Of a stretch of 19,987 nucleotides of DNA, positions 7,760 through 16,122 are shown piece by piece. Position 1 is the stretch's first letter, and the number at the start of each line of letters is the position of its first letter. Under the pieces are notes generated by a model that was given only the letters and a program-made list of their open reading frames with translations, had not been told where the DNA came from and ran no database searches. Source of the stretch: JBEEOW01 sp041191405 (GTDB lineage Bacteria; Bacteroidota; Bacteroidia; Cytophagales; UBA9547); contig JBEEOW010000049.1 of NCBI GenBank assembly GCA_041191405.1, positions 1 through 19,987 of the forward strand. Direction: 5' to 3'. The position numbers and the translations under genes were made by a program.

Positions 7760-10357
7760 TTAATTCAACATCAATTTAAGCTCATTTAATTTAAGCAATG
7801 CTTCAACAGGAGAAATTGTGTTGATATCCAACGCTTTTAAATTCTCTTTTAGTTTAACATAAAGCGGATCATTTGCCTCGAAAATACTTAATTGATATGA
7901 TTTAGGTATTTCCTTCACAGATTTGCTGTGTTGTTCACGAGATTTATCTTTTTCAAGATGATGCATAATTTCAGCAGCACGTAAAACTACAGGATTTGGC
8001 ATACCTGCAATTTGTGCCACATGAATACCAAAACTATGTTCACTTCCACCCTCTTTTAACTTACGAAGGAAAACTACTTTATTTCCAACCTCTTTTACAG
8101 AAACATTGTAGTTCTTCACACGCAACTTATCCACAGATAGCTGATTTAATTCGTGATAATGGGTTGCAAACAGTGTTTTTGGTCTGAATTTGGCATTATC
8201 ATGTAAGTATTCCACAATACTCCAAGCAATACTAATACCATCGTAAGTACTTGTTCCTCGACCAATTTCATCCATCAACACTAAACTGCGTTCACTTAAG
8301 TTATTTAAAATACTTGCAGTTTCAGTCATTTCAACCATAAATGTTGATTCGCCTCTCGATAAATTGTCGCTTGCACCAACTCTTGTAAATATTTTATCAA
8401 CCAAACCAATGGTTGCAGCATCAGCAGGTACAAATGATCCCATTTGCGCCATTAATACAATCAATGCTGTTTGACGCAAAAGTGCAGATTTACCAGCCAT
8501 GTTAGGACCGGTAATAATAATCACTTGTTGTTTTTCGGTATCGAGATAAATATCATTTGGTACATACACTTCGCCAGCGGGTAATTGTTGCTCAATCACA
8601 GGATGACGACCCGCTTTTATATCCAAATCCATTGTATCATTAACAACAGGTTTAGTATAGTTGTTCTTAATTGCTGTGTGTGCAAATGAACTCAAACAAT
8701 CAACCATGGCAATTATTCTAGCATTTTGCTGAATGTGGATAACATAATCCATTGCAGTTGATACTAACTCATTGAAAATACGAGATTCTATGGCAAAAAT
8801 CTTGTCTTCGGCTGTTAATATCTTTTCTTCGTAAATTTTAAGTTCTTCTGTAATATACCTTTCAGCATTTACCAAAGTTTGTTTACGAATCCAGTTTGCG
8901 GGTACTTTGTCTTTATTACTGTTAGTAACTTCAATAAAATAACCAAAAACCTTATTGTACGATATTTTTAAAGAACCAATTCCTGTAGCTTCAGATTCAC
9001 GTTGTTGAATTTGCATTAAGAAATCCTTACCTGAATAAGCTATTTTTCTTAATTCATCCAATTCGTTATCCACACCATCAGCAATCATATTACCTTGATT
9101 TGTTAACAATGGTGGATCATTTTTAAGCTCTTTGGTAATTTTAGCTAAAAGATATTCACATGGATTTAACTGGTCGGCTAGTTTTGAAAACCTTTCTGTA
9201 CCAACAGAAGCTAAAAATTGTTTCAATGGAGCAATTTGAGATAATGCTTTTTTCAATTGCTGCATTTCACGAGGGTTGATTCGCTTTACTGCAACCTTTG
9301 AAATAAGTCTTTCTAAATCACCAATTGGTTTAATGTGCGAAACTACATTTGTTAATAACTCATTATCGTGAACAAACTTATCCACTACATCTAAGCGTTC
9401 ACGAATCGGACTTAAGTCTTTTAAAGGCAAAACCATCCAATTTCTCAACAAACGAGCACCCATTGGGGAATTTGTATTATCAAGTATGTTGATAAGTGGC
9501 ACACCACCTTCAAATGGTGAGTGGATAAGTTCAAGATTACGAATTGTAAATCTATCTAACCAAACGTATCTATCTTCCTCTAATCTTGAAATAGAAGCAA
9601 TATGCGAAACCTCATGATGTTCTGTTTCTGTTAAATAATACAATATTGCTCCTGATGCCACAATACCTTCTTTTTGGTTTTCTATACCAAAACCTTTAAG
9701 GTTAGCAGTAGCAAAATGTGTTGTTAACTTTTCAAAAGCGAAATCATAACCAAAAACCCATTCATCTAAAAAGAAAGTATTGTGTTTATCTCCAAACAAA
9801 TCAAAAAACTGTGGTTTCTTATTTTTACTAAACAATATCTCCGAAGGCACAAAACTCTGCAATAATTTATCAATATATTTTGCATCGCCTTGAGAAGTAA
9901 AAAACTCTCCTGTTGAAACATCTAAAAAAGCAATGCCTATTACATCGTTATTAAAGTTGATAGCACATAAATAATTGTTTTGTTTGGTATCAAGTACATT
10001 ATCATTGAATGAAACCCCAGGAGTTACCAATTCAGTAACGCCACGTTTTACAATTCCTTTTACCGTTTTTGGGTCTTCAAGTTGATCACAGATAGCAACT
10101 CTGTAACCAGCTTTAACCAATTTAGGTAAATAATTATCTAATGAGTGATGTGGAAAACCTGCAAGCGCTGTTTCGTGTTCCGAACCATTGTGGCGTTTAG
10201 TTAAAACTATGCCCAAAGTTTTACTTGCAATTACAGCATCATCGCCAAAGGTTTCATAAAAGTCTCCTACCCTAAACAAAAGTAATGCACCAGGATGTTT
10301 GGCTTTGATAGCATTAAATTGTTTCATTAAGGGCGATACTTCTTTTGTTTTGCTCAT
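7760..10357 (-). CDS. mutS: DNA mismatch repair protein MutS
   Basis: Recognises base mismatches and small loops behind the replication fork and, with ATP, recruits MutL. The 865 residues span the full MutS1 layout: mismatch-binding domain with the Phe-x-Glu reading motif (DFYE, 32-35), connector, lever and clamp regions, then the ATPase with Walker A GPNMAGKS (617-624), Walker B LVLMDEIGRGTS (Glu697) and FATHYHEL. Length matches E. coli MutS (853) and excludes MutS2. Start MSKTKEVSPLMKQF puts the family motif SPLMKQ at residue 8, as expected. It is transcribed away from the sod gene, from which it is separated by a terminator; no exact TAnnTTTG promoter was found in the 98-bp gap. Three perfect TTATCCACA sites lie inside the gene (8127-8135, 8734-8742 and 9066-9074). 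Confidence 0.97.
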   Translation of the reverse strand: MSKTKEVSPLMKQFNAIKAKHPGALLLFRVGDFYETFGDDAVIASKTLGIVLTKRHNGSEHETALAGFPHHSLDNYLPKLVKAGYRVAICDQLEDPKTVKGIVKRGVTELVTPGVSFNDNVLDTKQNNYLCAINFNNDVIGIAFLDVSTGEFFTSQGDAKYIDKLLQSFVPSEILFSKNKKPQFFDLFGDKHNTFFLDEWVFGYDFAFEKLTTHFATANLKGFGIENQKEGIVASGAILYYLTETEHHEVSHIASISRLEEDRYVWLDRFTIRNLELIHSPFEGGVPLINILDNTNSPMGARLLRNWMVLPLKDLSPIRERLDVVDKFVHDNELLTNVVSHIKPIGDLERLISKVAVKRINPREMQQLKKALSQIAPLKQFLASVGTERFSKLADQLNPCEYLLAKITKELKNDPPLLTNQGNMIADGVDNELDELRKIAYSGKDFLMQIQQRESEATGIGSLKISYNKVFGYFIEVTNSNKDKVPANWIRKQTLVNAERYITEELKIYEEKILTAEDKIFAIESRIFNELVSTAMDYVIHIQQNARIIAMVDCLSSFAHTAIKNNYTKPVVNDTMDLDIKAGRHPVIEQQLPAGEVYVPNDIYLDTEKQQVIIITGPNMAGKSALLRQTALIVLMAQMGSFVPADAATIGLVDKIFTRVGASDNLSRGESTFMVEMTETASILNNLSERSLVLMDEIGRGTSTYDGISIAWSIVEYLHDNAKFRPKTLFATHYHELNQLSVDKLRVKNYNVSVKEVGNKVVFLRKLKEGGSEHSFGIHVAQIAGMPNPVVLRAAEIMHHLEKDKSREQHSKSVKEIPKSYQLSIFEANDPLYVKLKENLKALDINTISPVEALLKLNELKLMLN

Positions 10358-10397
10358 AGATAAATAGAAATTGTATTGATTGGAAAATTACACAAAA

Positions 10398-10431
10398 AAA
10401 GCCACAATGGAAATGAATCCATTGTGGCTTT
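10398..10431 (-). terminator. Intrinsic terminator of the superoxide dismutase gene
   Basis: A perfect 14-bp stem (arms 10398-10411 and 10418-10431) with a 6-nt loop. Read on the minus strand it is followed by seven T, a classical Rho-independent terminator 25 bp past the sod stop codon. The plus-strand side also ends in a T-rich stretch. Confidence 0.88.
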
Positions 10432-10455
10432 ATATTTTTTAATTATGTGTGTTAA

Positions 10456-11076
10456 TTACGAAGCCATTGCTTTATCGTAAAGAGCAGAAACTGCATCCCA
10501 GTTTACAACATTCCAGAAAGCTGCGATATAATCTGGTCTTCTGTTTTGGTAGTGTAAGTAGTAAGCATGTTCCCAAACATCAAGTGCTAAAATTGGAGCA
10601 CCTTGGTTAGGTAAATCAACAATATCCATTAATGGGTTATCTTGGTTAGGAGTTGAAGTAACTTTTAAGCTACCATCTTCTTTAACAATTAACCATGCCC
10701 AACCCGAACCAAAACGAGTTGCTCCTGCTTTAGCAAATTCTTCTTTGAATTTATCAAATGAACCAAATGCTTTATCAATAGCAGCAGCTAAATCACCTTT
10801 AGGAGCACCACCACCATTTGGTGATAATAATGTCCAGAATAGAGAGTGGTTAAAGTGACCACCACCATTGTTACGAATTGCAGGTGAATATTTGCTAATA
10901 GTTTTGCAAATAGTTTTTACAGATAACTCAACAGCATCAGTTCCTACTACTGCAGCATTTAAATTTGTAACATAAGCATTGTGATGTTTACCATGGTGTA
11001 TTTCCATAGTAGCCTTATCAAAATGAGGCTCTAAAGCATCATGTGCGTAAGGTAAAGCTGGTAATTCAAAAGACAT
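10456..11076 (-). CDS. sodA: Superoxide dismutase, Mn type (Fe/Mn family)
   Basis: Converts superoxide to oxygen and hydrogen peroxide in the cytoplasm. The 206 residues begin MSFELPALPYAHDALEPH, the canonical Fe/Mn SOD N-terminus. Metal ligands are His27 (IHHGKHH), His77 (GGHFNHSLFW), Asp166 and His170 (LDVWEHAYYLHYQN). Metal preference looks like Mn: GGGH stands where Fe enzymes have AAQ, and Gln145 in NQDNPLM corresponds to the second-sphere glutamine of Mn enzymes; cambialistic use cannot be excluded. The open frame extends 21 codons further upstream to 11139, but that extension runs through the candidate promoter at 11110-11139 and lacks family similarity, so the ATG at 11074-11076 is chosen. 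A strong terminator follows, suggesting a single-gene unit diverging from mnmG. Confidence 0.95.
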   Translation of the reverse strand: MSFELPALPYAHDALEPHFDKATMEIHHGKHHNAYVTNLNAAVVGTDAVELSVKTICKTISKYSPAIRNNGGGHFNHSLFWTLLSPNGGGAPKGDLAAAIDKAFGSFDKFKEEFAKAGATRFGSGWAWLIVKEDGSLKVTSTPNQDNPLMDIVDLPNQGAPILALDVWEHAYYLHYQNRRPDYIAAFWNVVNWDAVSALYDKAMAS

Positions 11077-11109
11077 ATTATTTTTTATTAAGATTAAATG
11101 TTGGTGGTT

Positions 11110-11139
11110 CAAAATTAAAACATTTTGCGTATCAAACAA
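11110..11139 (-). promoter_or_regulatory. Candidate sodA promoter
   Basis: On the minus strand TTG (11137-11139) stands 19 bp before TAATTTTG (11110-11117), matching the Bacteroidota -33/-7 pattern TTTG...TAnnTTTG. A TTTG 15 bp away is an alternative -33. Predicted transcription start near 11103 leaves a leader of about 27 nt to the ATG at 11076. Confidence 0.5.
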
Positions 11140-11222
11140 GCTATATTTGGAACAATTTATACTATTTTAAAAGCTAATCTATAAAATAACATATAGATTT
11201 TATGTTTATGTTAATTCTAAAC

Positions 11223-11251
11223 TTGAGTTATAAATAAGATTCATATTTTTG
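11223..11251 (+). promoter_or_regulatory. Candidate mnmG operon promoter
   Basis: TTG at 11223-11225 and TATTTTTG at 11244-11251, 18 bp apart, match the Bacteroidota promoter consensus. Transcription would begin about 11255-11258, which places all three parS palindromes inside the transcribed leader of mnmG, between promoter and start codon. Confidence 0.5.
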
Positions 11252-11271
11252 TATAAGAAATCAAATTAAGG

Positions 11272-11287
11272 TGTTCCACGTGAAACA
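11272..11287 (+). promoter_or_regulatory. parS site 1 (ParB-binding palindrome)
   Basis: TGTTCCACGTGAAACA differs at one position from the Bacillus subtilis parS consensus TGTTTCACGTGAAACA. It is the first of three sites with centres 37 and 45 bp apart. ParB/Spo0J proteins nucleate at such sites to segregate the chromosome origin region. Confidence 0.85.
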
Positions 11288-11308
11288 TTTTAACCCAATT
11301 ATTGATAA

Positions 11309-11324
11309 TGTTCCACGTGGAACG
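11309..11324 (+). promoter_or_regulatory. parS site 2 (ParB-binding palindrome)
   Basis: TGTTCCACGTGGAACG contains the perfect 14-bp palindrome GTTCCACGTGGAAC at 11310-11323, with the invariant CACGTG core of parS. Confidence 0.85.
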
Positions 11325-11353
11325 TTGTCAATAAAAAACTAAAAACTTATAAA

Positions 11354-11369
11354 CGTTCCACGTGGAACA
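11354..11369 (+). promoter_or_regulatory. parS site 3 (ParB-binding palindrome)
   Basis: CGTTCCACGTGGAACA again contains the perfect 14-bp palindrome GTTCCACGTGGAAC (11355-11368). A GTG inside it could be misread as an mnmG start, but the family start is the ATG at 11386, 16 bp further on. Confidence 0.85.
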
Positions 11370-11385
11370 CATATATAAAAAATCA

Positions 11386-13251
11386 ATGTTTAAAGAATAC
11401 GACGTAATTGTAGTAGGTGCTGGACATGCAGGTTGCGAAGCAGCAGCGGCAGCAGCAAATATGGGTTCAAGTGTTTTGCTTGTAACTATGAACATGATGA
11501 CTATGGGTCAAATGAGTTGCAACCCTGCAATGGGAGGTGTAGCCAAAGGACAAATAGTTAGAGAGATTGATGCACTTGGTGGTATGTCAGGTATTGTATC
11601 TGATAAATCTATGATTCAGTTTAGAATGTTGAATCGTTCAAAAGGTCCAGCCATGTGGTCACCAAGATCTCAAAATGATAGAAACAAGTTTTCAGAAGAA
11701 TGGAGATTAGTTCTTGAACAAAATGCTAATGTAGATTTTTGGCAAGAAATGGTTTCAGGTCTAGTTGTGAAAGACAATAAAGTTACTGGTATCAAAACAG
11801 GAATGGGTATTGATATTTTAGCTAAATCTGTTGTATTAACAAACGGTACTTTTTTAAATGGATTAATACACATTGGTGAAAAACAATTCGCTGGTGGTAG
11901 AACAGGAGAGAAAGCAGCTTATGGTATAACCGAACAATTAATAAGTTTAGGTTTTGAAGCTGGAAGAATGAAAACTGGTACTCCAGCTCGTTTGGATGGT
12001 AGAAGTATAAATTATGATGTAATGGAAGAACAGTTTGGAGATGAAAACCCAAGCAAATTCTCTTATCTTGATACACCACAATTAACCAAACAAAGAAGCT
12101 GTCATATTACCTATACAAACCCAGAAGTACACGAAATACTTAAAACTGGTTTTGAAAAATCTCCAATGTTTACAGGACGTATTCAAGGTTTAGGACCAAG
12201 ATATTGTCCATCAATTGAGGATAAAATAAACAGATTCTCTGAAAGAGATAGACATCAATTGTTTGTTGAACCAGAAGGTTGGAATACAGTAGAGGTTTAT
12301 GTTAATGGTTTTTCTTCTTCACTTCCAGAAGATGTACAATTAAAAGCATTACAAAAGATTCAAGGATTTGAGAATGTTAAAATGTTCCGTCCTGGTTATG
12401 CTATAGAATATGATTACTTCCCTCCTACCCAATTAAAACATACACTTGAAACTAAGCTAGTTCAAAACTTATTTTTTGCTGGACAAATTAATGGTACCAC
12501 AGGTTATGAAGAAGCAGCAGGTCAAGGATTAATGGCAGGAATTAATGCTCATAACAAAGCACACAATAAAGAAGAATTTACACTTGGTAGAGACGAAGCT
12601 TATATTGGTGTATTGATTGATGATTTAATTACAAAAGGTACTGAGGAACCATATAGAATGTTTACCTCTAGAGCTGAGTATAGAATATTACTTCGTCAAG
12701 ATAATGCTGATTTAAGACTTACTGAAAAAGGATACAAAATTGGTTTAGCTAAAGAAGACAGACTTGCATTGGTAAGAGCAAAACAAAAAGGAATGTCTGA
12801 AATAAGTGAATTTATTAAGAAAACTAAATTCACACCTGATTTTATCAATCCGTTACTTGAATCTTTAGGTACTGCAACTATTAAAGAAAAAGCTTCTATT
12901 GACAGTTTAATTAGAAGACCAAATATTGGTATTGAACAATTAAAAGAAGTAAATCTAGAAATAAAAGAATTCTTTAATCAATACCCATGGGAAACTGTTG
13001 AAGAGGTTGAAATACTAACTAAGTACGAAACTTACATTGATAAAGAAAAAAGCTTAGCTGATAAAATCACTTCTTTTGAAAACTTAAAAATTAGAGCTGA
13101 TTTTGATTACTTAGCTATACCTGCATTATCAGCAGAAGCAAAAACAAAACTGAATAAATTTAAACCAGAAACTATTGGTCAAGCAGGAAGAATAAGTGGA
13201 ATCTCTCCAGCTGATATTTCAATATTAATGGTTTACCTAGAAAAAGCATAA
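11386..13251 (+). CDS. mnmG: tRNA uridine-5-carboxymethylaminomethyl(34) synthesis enzyme MnmG (GidA)
   Basis: FAD-dependent enzyme that, with MnmE, installs the carboxymethylaminomethyl group on wobble uridine 34 of several tRNAs. From ATG 11386 it has 621 residues, close to the usual 629. The N-terminus MFKEYDVIVVGAGHAGCEAA holds the dinucleotide-binding GxGxxG (11-16). Other family blocks follow in order: CNPAMGG, FRMLNRSKGPAMWSPR, GTFLNGLIHIG, TGTPARLDG, GLGPRYCPSIEDK, GQINGTTGYEEAAGQG and TSRAEYRILLRQDNADLRL. The frame is open 8 codons further to a GTG, which lies within a parS palindrome and is rejected as start. It heads an operon with a methyltransferase (4 nt later) and a lipoprotein. 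The parS cluster lies in its leader; mnmG is near the replication origin in many bacteria, hence its old name gidA. Confidence 0.96.
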   Translation: MFKEYDVIVVGAGHAGCEAAAAAANMGSSVLLVTMNMMTMGQMSCNPAMGGVAKGQIVREIDALGGMSGIVSDKSMIQFRMLNRSKGPAMWSPRSQNDRNKFSEEWRLVLEQNANVDFWQEMVSGLVVKDNKVTGIKTGMGIDILAKSVVLTNGTFLNGLIHIGEKQFAGGRTGEKAAYGITEQLISLGFEAGRMKTGTPARLDGRSINYDVMEEQFGDENPSKFSYLDTPQLTKQRSCHITYTNPEVHEILKTGFEKSPMFTGRIQGLGPRYCPSIEDKINRFSERDRHQLFVEPEGWNTVEVYVNGFSSSLPEDVQLKALQKIQGFENVKMFRPGYAIEYDYFPPTQLKHTLETKLVQNLFFAGQINGTTGYEEAAGQGLMAGINAHNKAHNKEEFTLGRDEAYIGVLIDDLITKGTEEPYRMFTSRAEYRILLRQDNADLRLTEKGYKIGLAKEDRLALVRAKQKGMSEISEFIKKTKFTPDFINPLLESLGTATIKEKASIDSLIRRPNIGIEQLKEVNLEIKEFFNQYPWETVEEVEILTKYETYIDKEKSLADKITSFENLKIRADFDYLAIPALSAEAKTKLNKFKPETIGQAGRISGISPADISILMVYLEKA

Positions 13252-13255
13252 AAGC

Positions 13256-14158
13256 ATGGAATTAGAATATTTAGATAAATGTCCGGTTTGTAAAGAATCA
13301 CATACAAAAAAAACTTTTATTGTATGTAATGATTTTACAGTAAGTAATGAAAAATTCAATCTAGATGAATGTAAAAGTTGTGGATTTGTGTTTACCAATC
13401 CACGACCAAATGCTAAAACAATTGGACCATATTACAATGCTGAAAGTTATATTTCACATACAGATTCAAACAAAGGGTTAATCAACAAAATCTATAAAAA
13501 TGTTAGAAACATAACATTAAAAGGTAAAATTGATTTAATAAATAAATACAAATCAAATAAAGGACGTTTGCTAGATATTGGTACAGGAACAGGTTATTTT
13601 ATATCGGCAGCTGAAAATAATGGTTGGAAAGTTACAGGTGTTGAACCTGATGATTCAGCTAGAAAACAAGCAAAGAGTAAAATAAACGGAATTATAAACC
13701 AAGACTTATTTTGTTGCTTTGATGAATCAGATTCATTTGATACAATAACAATGTGGCATGTGTTAGAGCATGTTCATTTATTAGAGGAAAGTTTAGAAAA
13801 GATAAATCAAATAATCTCTCCTACCGGAACATTAATAGTTGCTGTACCAAACTGCGAAAGTTATGATGCAGCCTATTATAAAGAATATTGGGCAGCTTAT
13901 GATGTTCCTCGTCATTTATATCATTTCAAAAAAGCAGATATAAATACTTTATTTGCTAGATATGGATTTGAAGTAGTTGAAACCAAAGGAATGATTTTTG
14001 ATAGTTACTACGTTTCTATGTTAAGTGAAAAATATAAAAATAATGGTAACAGTAATTTACTAACACTTTTTAAAGCATTTATGGTTGGCTTAAAATCTAA
14101 CTTAAATGCAAATGGAAATAATCATTCAAGTTTAATTTATGTATTAAAGAAAAAATGA
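13256..14158 (+). CDS. Class I SAM-dependent methyltransferase with N-terminal zinc-ribbon-like segment
   Basis: The substrate is unknown. The 300 residues start with two cysteine pairs, CPVC (9-12) and CKSC (39-42), followed by GFVFTNPRP, a layout of methyltransferases of the Methyltransf_23 type that carry a small zinc-binding N-terminus. The SAM-binding core follows: LLDIGTGTGYF (105-115), acidic residue in VTGVEPD (126-132), then TMWHVLEHV (165-173) and a PTGTLIVAVPN strand (189-199). VPRHLYHF (217-224) is a frequent block in this group. The gene begins 4 nt after mnmG and its stop overlaps the next start (ATGA), so the three form one operon. Such genes are often labelled UbiE-like, but nothing here shows a quinone substrate; small molecules, lipids or tRNA are all possible. 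Confidence 0.82.
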   Translation: MELEYLDKCPVCKESHTKKTFIVCNDFTVSNEKFNLDECKSCGFVFTNPRPNAKTIGPYYNAESYISHTDSNKGLINKIYKNVRNITLKGKIDLINKYKSNKGRLLDIGTGTGYFISAAENNGWKVTGVEPDDSARKQAKSKINGIINQDLFCCFDESDSFDTITMWHVLEHVHLLEESLEKINQIISPTGTLIVAVPNCESYDAAYYKEYWAAYDVPRHLYHFKKADINTLFARYGFEVVETKGMIFDSYYVSMLSEKYKNNGNSNLLTLFKAFMVGLKSNLNANGNNHSSLIYVLKKK

Positions 14159-15711
14159 AAAAAGGTTTAATAACAATACTATCAGCTTTTATTGGTTTAG
14201 CTACATTTCAAAACTGTGCTAATATCACCGCTCCTACTGGTGGACCAGAAGATATTGTTGCACCAGAATTAGTTAAATCTAATCCAGCTAATAATACCAC
14301 TAATTTTAAACTAAAAACTATAAGATTAGAATTTAGTGAAGAAGTACAAGATGTAAGTAGTACTGATATTAGTATTAAACCTGAATACAAAAAGATTGAA
14401 GTAAAAACACATAAAAAAACTGTATTCATTTTTATTGAAGATACATTAAAACCTAATGCAACACACAGATTAGAAATTAATAAAGGAATCAAAGATTATA
14501 CTGAAAGTAATCAAGCAAAACCTATTAGTATTGTTTTCTCAACAGGTGAAATTATTGATTCATTATTTATTAAAGGAAATGTAAAAGAATTAGCTACAAA
14601 TAAAGTAAACGATAAAACAATTGTGAAACTTTATGAAAACAATAAAGAACTAGCTAGTACTATAGTTTCAGCAGATGGCAATTATATATTCAATAATCTT
14701 AAAGCTGGTAAATACCAAGTAAAAGCATTTATTGATGCAAATGGTAGCAAAGCTGAAGATGAAAACGAAAAAATATCTATTAGTAATGATTTTATTGAAT
14801 TAACTAAGGAATCTAAAGCAAATATTAACCTTAAACTAATTGATAATCAAGATATTAAACTTAAAATTCTATCAAAACAATCAGCAAATAAAAGCTATAA
14901 TATCAATTTAAATAAAGGTATTAAATTAGTAAAGATTAATAACGATAAAATATCTTACATTTTAAGTAATAACTATAAAAGAGTTCAATTATTCACTTCT
15001 GAAAAAGATTCAATTAAAACACAATTAACACTTACAGACAGCTTAAATAATGTTTTAGATACACTTATCAGTTTTAAGAAAGAAAACGCTACAAAGCCTA
15101 AAAAAGAACTAGCAAACATAGCAATAGCTAATAACTTAAGTGGAAAACTATTTGCTGGTGAAAACATTGAAATAAAGTTTGCAACGCCAATCAAAAATAA
15201 GGAAAACCTAAAAGTGATTGTAAAACAAAACACAACTGAGTTACAAACAAACAATATTGTAAAATGGGATAATACTACAAATGATAAAATAGTAATAACC
15301 AACAATTTTAACTTAGGTGATTCAATTAAAATTTCATTGAAAGCATATAACCAACTTAATTACAACGGAGATACAATTGCAGATGTGAATAAGGTTTTTA
15401 ATATGGCTACAGATGCAGAAGTAAGTATTTTAAGAGGTAATGTTGAAACCACAAACAAACAAGTAATTATTGAACTTGTGGATAATTCAAATGTAGTAAT
15501 TGCATCACAAGTACATGATAATCAATTTAATTTCGTTAATATTCGTCCGGGTAAATACAAAATAAGAGTAATTGTTGACACAAACGGTAATAAAACTTGG
15601 GATCAAGGTTCTCGAGAAAAAAACATTAAACCTGAGGACATTATCTACTATACTGAAGAAATAACTTTAAAAGAAAACTGGGAGATAAATGACATCAAAA
15701 TAAAATTGTGA
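14155..15711 (+). CDS. Ig-like domain lipoprotein (CANI.APTGGP family of Bacteroidota)
   Basis: A cell-envelope protein of unknown function. The 518 residues begin with a basic, hydrophobic signal (MKKGLITILSAFIGLATFQ) ending at Cys21, the likely lipidated residue; the lipobox FQNC is atypical, but the block after it, CANITAPTGGPEDIVAPELV, is the conserved mature start of this family. Residues 38-130 form a Big_5-like Ig domain (PANNTTNF, IRLEFSEEV, FSTGE). Two domains resembling carboxypeptidase-regulatory or SdrD B-like folds follow, at about 139-210 (GNYIFNNLKAGKYQVKAFID) and 424-518 (FVNIRPGKYKIRVIVDTNGN). Its ATG overlaps the methyltransferase stop (ATGA). Codon use is strongly A-biased, with many Lys, Asn and Ile. 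Its stop codon lies within a DnaA-box-like TTATTCACA (minus, 15707-15715) at the edge of the candidate origin. Confidence 0.82.
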   Translation: MKKGLITILSAFIGLATFQNCANITAPTGGPEDIVAPELVKSNPANNTTNFKLKTIRLEFSEEVQDVSSTDISIKPEYKKIEVKTHKKTVFIFIEDTLKPNATHRLEINKGIKDYTESNQAKPISIVFSTGEIIDSLFIKGNVKELATNKVNDKTIVKLYENNKELASTIVSADGNYIFNNLKAGKYQVKAFIDANGSKAEDENEKISISNDFIELTKESKANINLKLIDNQDIKLKILSKQSANKSYNINLNKGIKLVKINNDKISYILSNNYKRVQLFTSEKDSIKTQLTLTDSLNNVLDTLISFKKENATKPKKELANIAIANNLSGKLFAGENIEIKFATPIKNKENLKVIVKQNTTELQTNNIVKWDNTTNDKIVITNNFNLGDSIKISLKAYNQLNYNGDTIADVNKVFNMATDAEVSILRGNVETTNKQVIIELVDNSNVVIASQVHDNQFNFVNIRPGKYKIRVIVDTNGNKTWDQGSREKNIKPEDIIYYTEEITLKENWEINDIKIKL

Positions 15712-16122
15712 ATAAGTAGATAAAGTACACAGCTTATATTCATTTCAACAAAAACAGCTGGGTATAACTTATACACAATGCCGAGTTATACTGTGTTTAA
15801 CTCAAACAACAAACTTAAAGGAATACTTCATGTGAATAGCCGAGTTAAAAATCAACAGCAAATCACAATTGAAAATTAAAAAAAGAGCATAATCCACATA
15901 AATCAATGTTTGTGGATAACATTAAAGTAAGCTTTGAATAACACTAACTTAGCTAAAAAAGTTAAATGTTAATATGAATAATGAAAAGTGGAATTGATAA
16001 CATTTGTATAAAAAACATAAAAATTTTGTCGAGTTATCAACTAATCCACATCATTAAGTAATAGAAGTAAAAAAAGATATATAAATATATATTTAAAATA
16101 TTATTGTTAGTCCGTTGATAAG
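15712..16122. other. Candidate replication origin (oriC): DnaA-box cluster plus AT-rich tract
   Basis: A 411-bp region without a gene. Sites fitting TTATnCACA: 15707-15715 (minus, TTATTCACA), 15769-15777 (plus, TTATACACA) and 15911-15919 (minus, TTATCCACA). One-mismatch sites: 15792-15800 (minus), 15831-15839 (minus), 15890-15898 (plus) and 16042-16050 (plus). Sites 15890 and 15911 face each other 12 bp apart. Further perfect boxes flank it in coding sequence (15477-15485, 16245-16253, 16619-16627). A nearly pure A/T tract at 16069-16105 could be the unwinding element. The heptamer CGAGTTA occurs three times (15782, 15841, 16030). Against it: transcription polarity switches at 11.2 kb, not here, and no dnaA gene is visible. 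It also must contain the TPR gene promoter, of which no exact TAnnTTTG was found. Confidence 0.5.

Noticed and set aside
11077..11139. A 21-codon N-terminal extension of superoxide dismutase
   Set aside because: It runs through the candidate promoter and precedes the canonical MSFELPALPY start; it has no signal-peptide or family character.
11140..11271. Replication origin in the sodA-mnmG intergenic region itself
   Set aside because: The region is A/T-rich and at the polarity switch, but no DnaA box, even with one mismatch, was convincing there.
11362..11385. GTG start for mnmG at 11362
   Set aside because: The codon lies within a parS palindrome and the following eight residues are not part of the family; MFKEYDVIVVG is the expected start.
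15762..15791. 8-bp inverted repeat GTATAACT/AGTTATAC as the lipoprotein terminator
   Set aside because: It lies 50 bp past the stop, has a weak A/T stem and no T-run; it is as well explained as part of the origin-like region.
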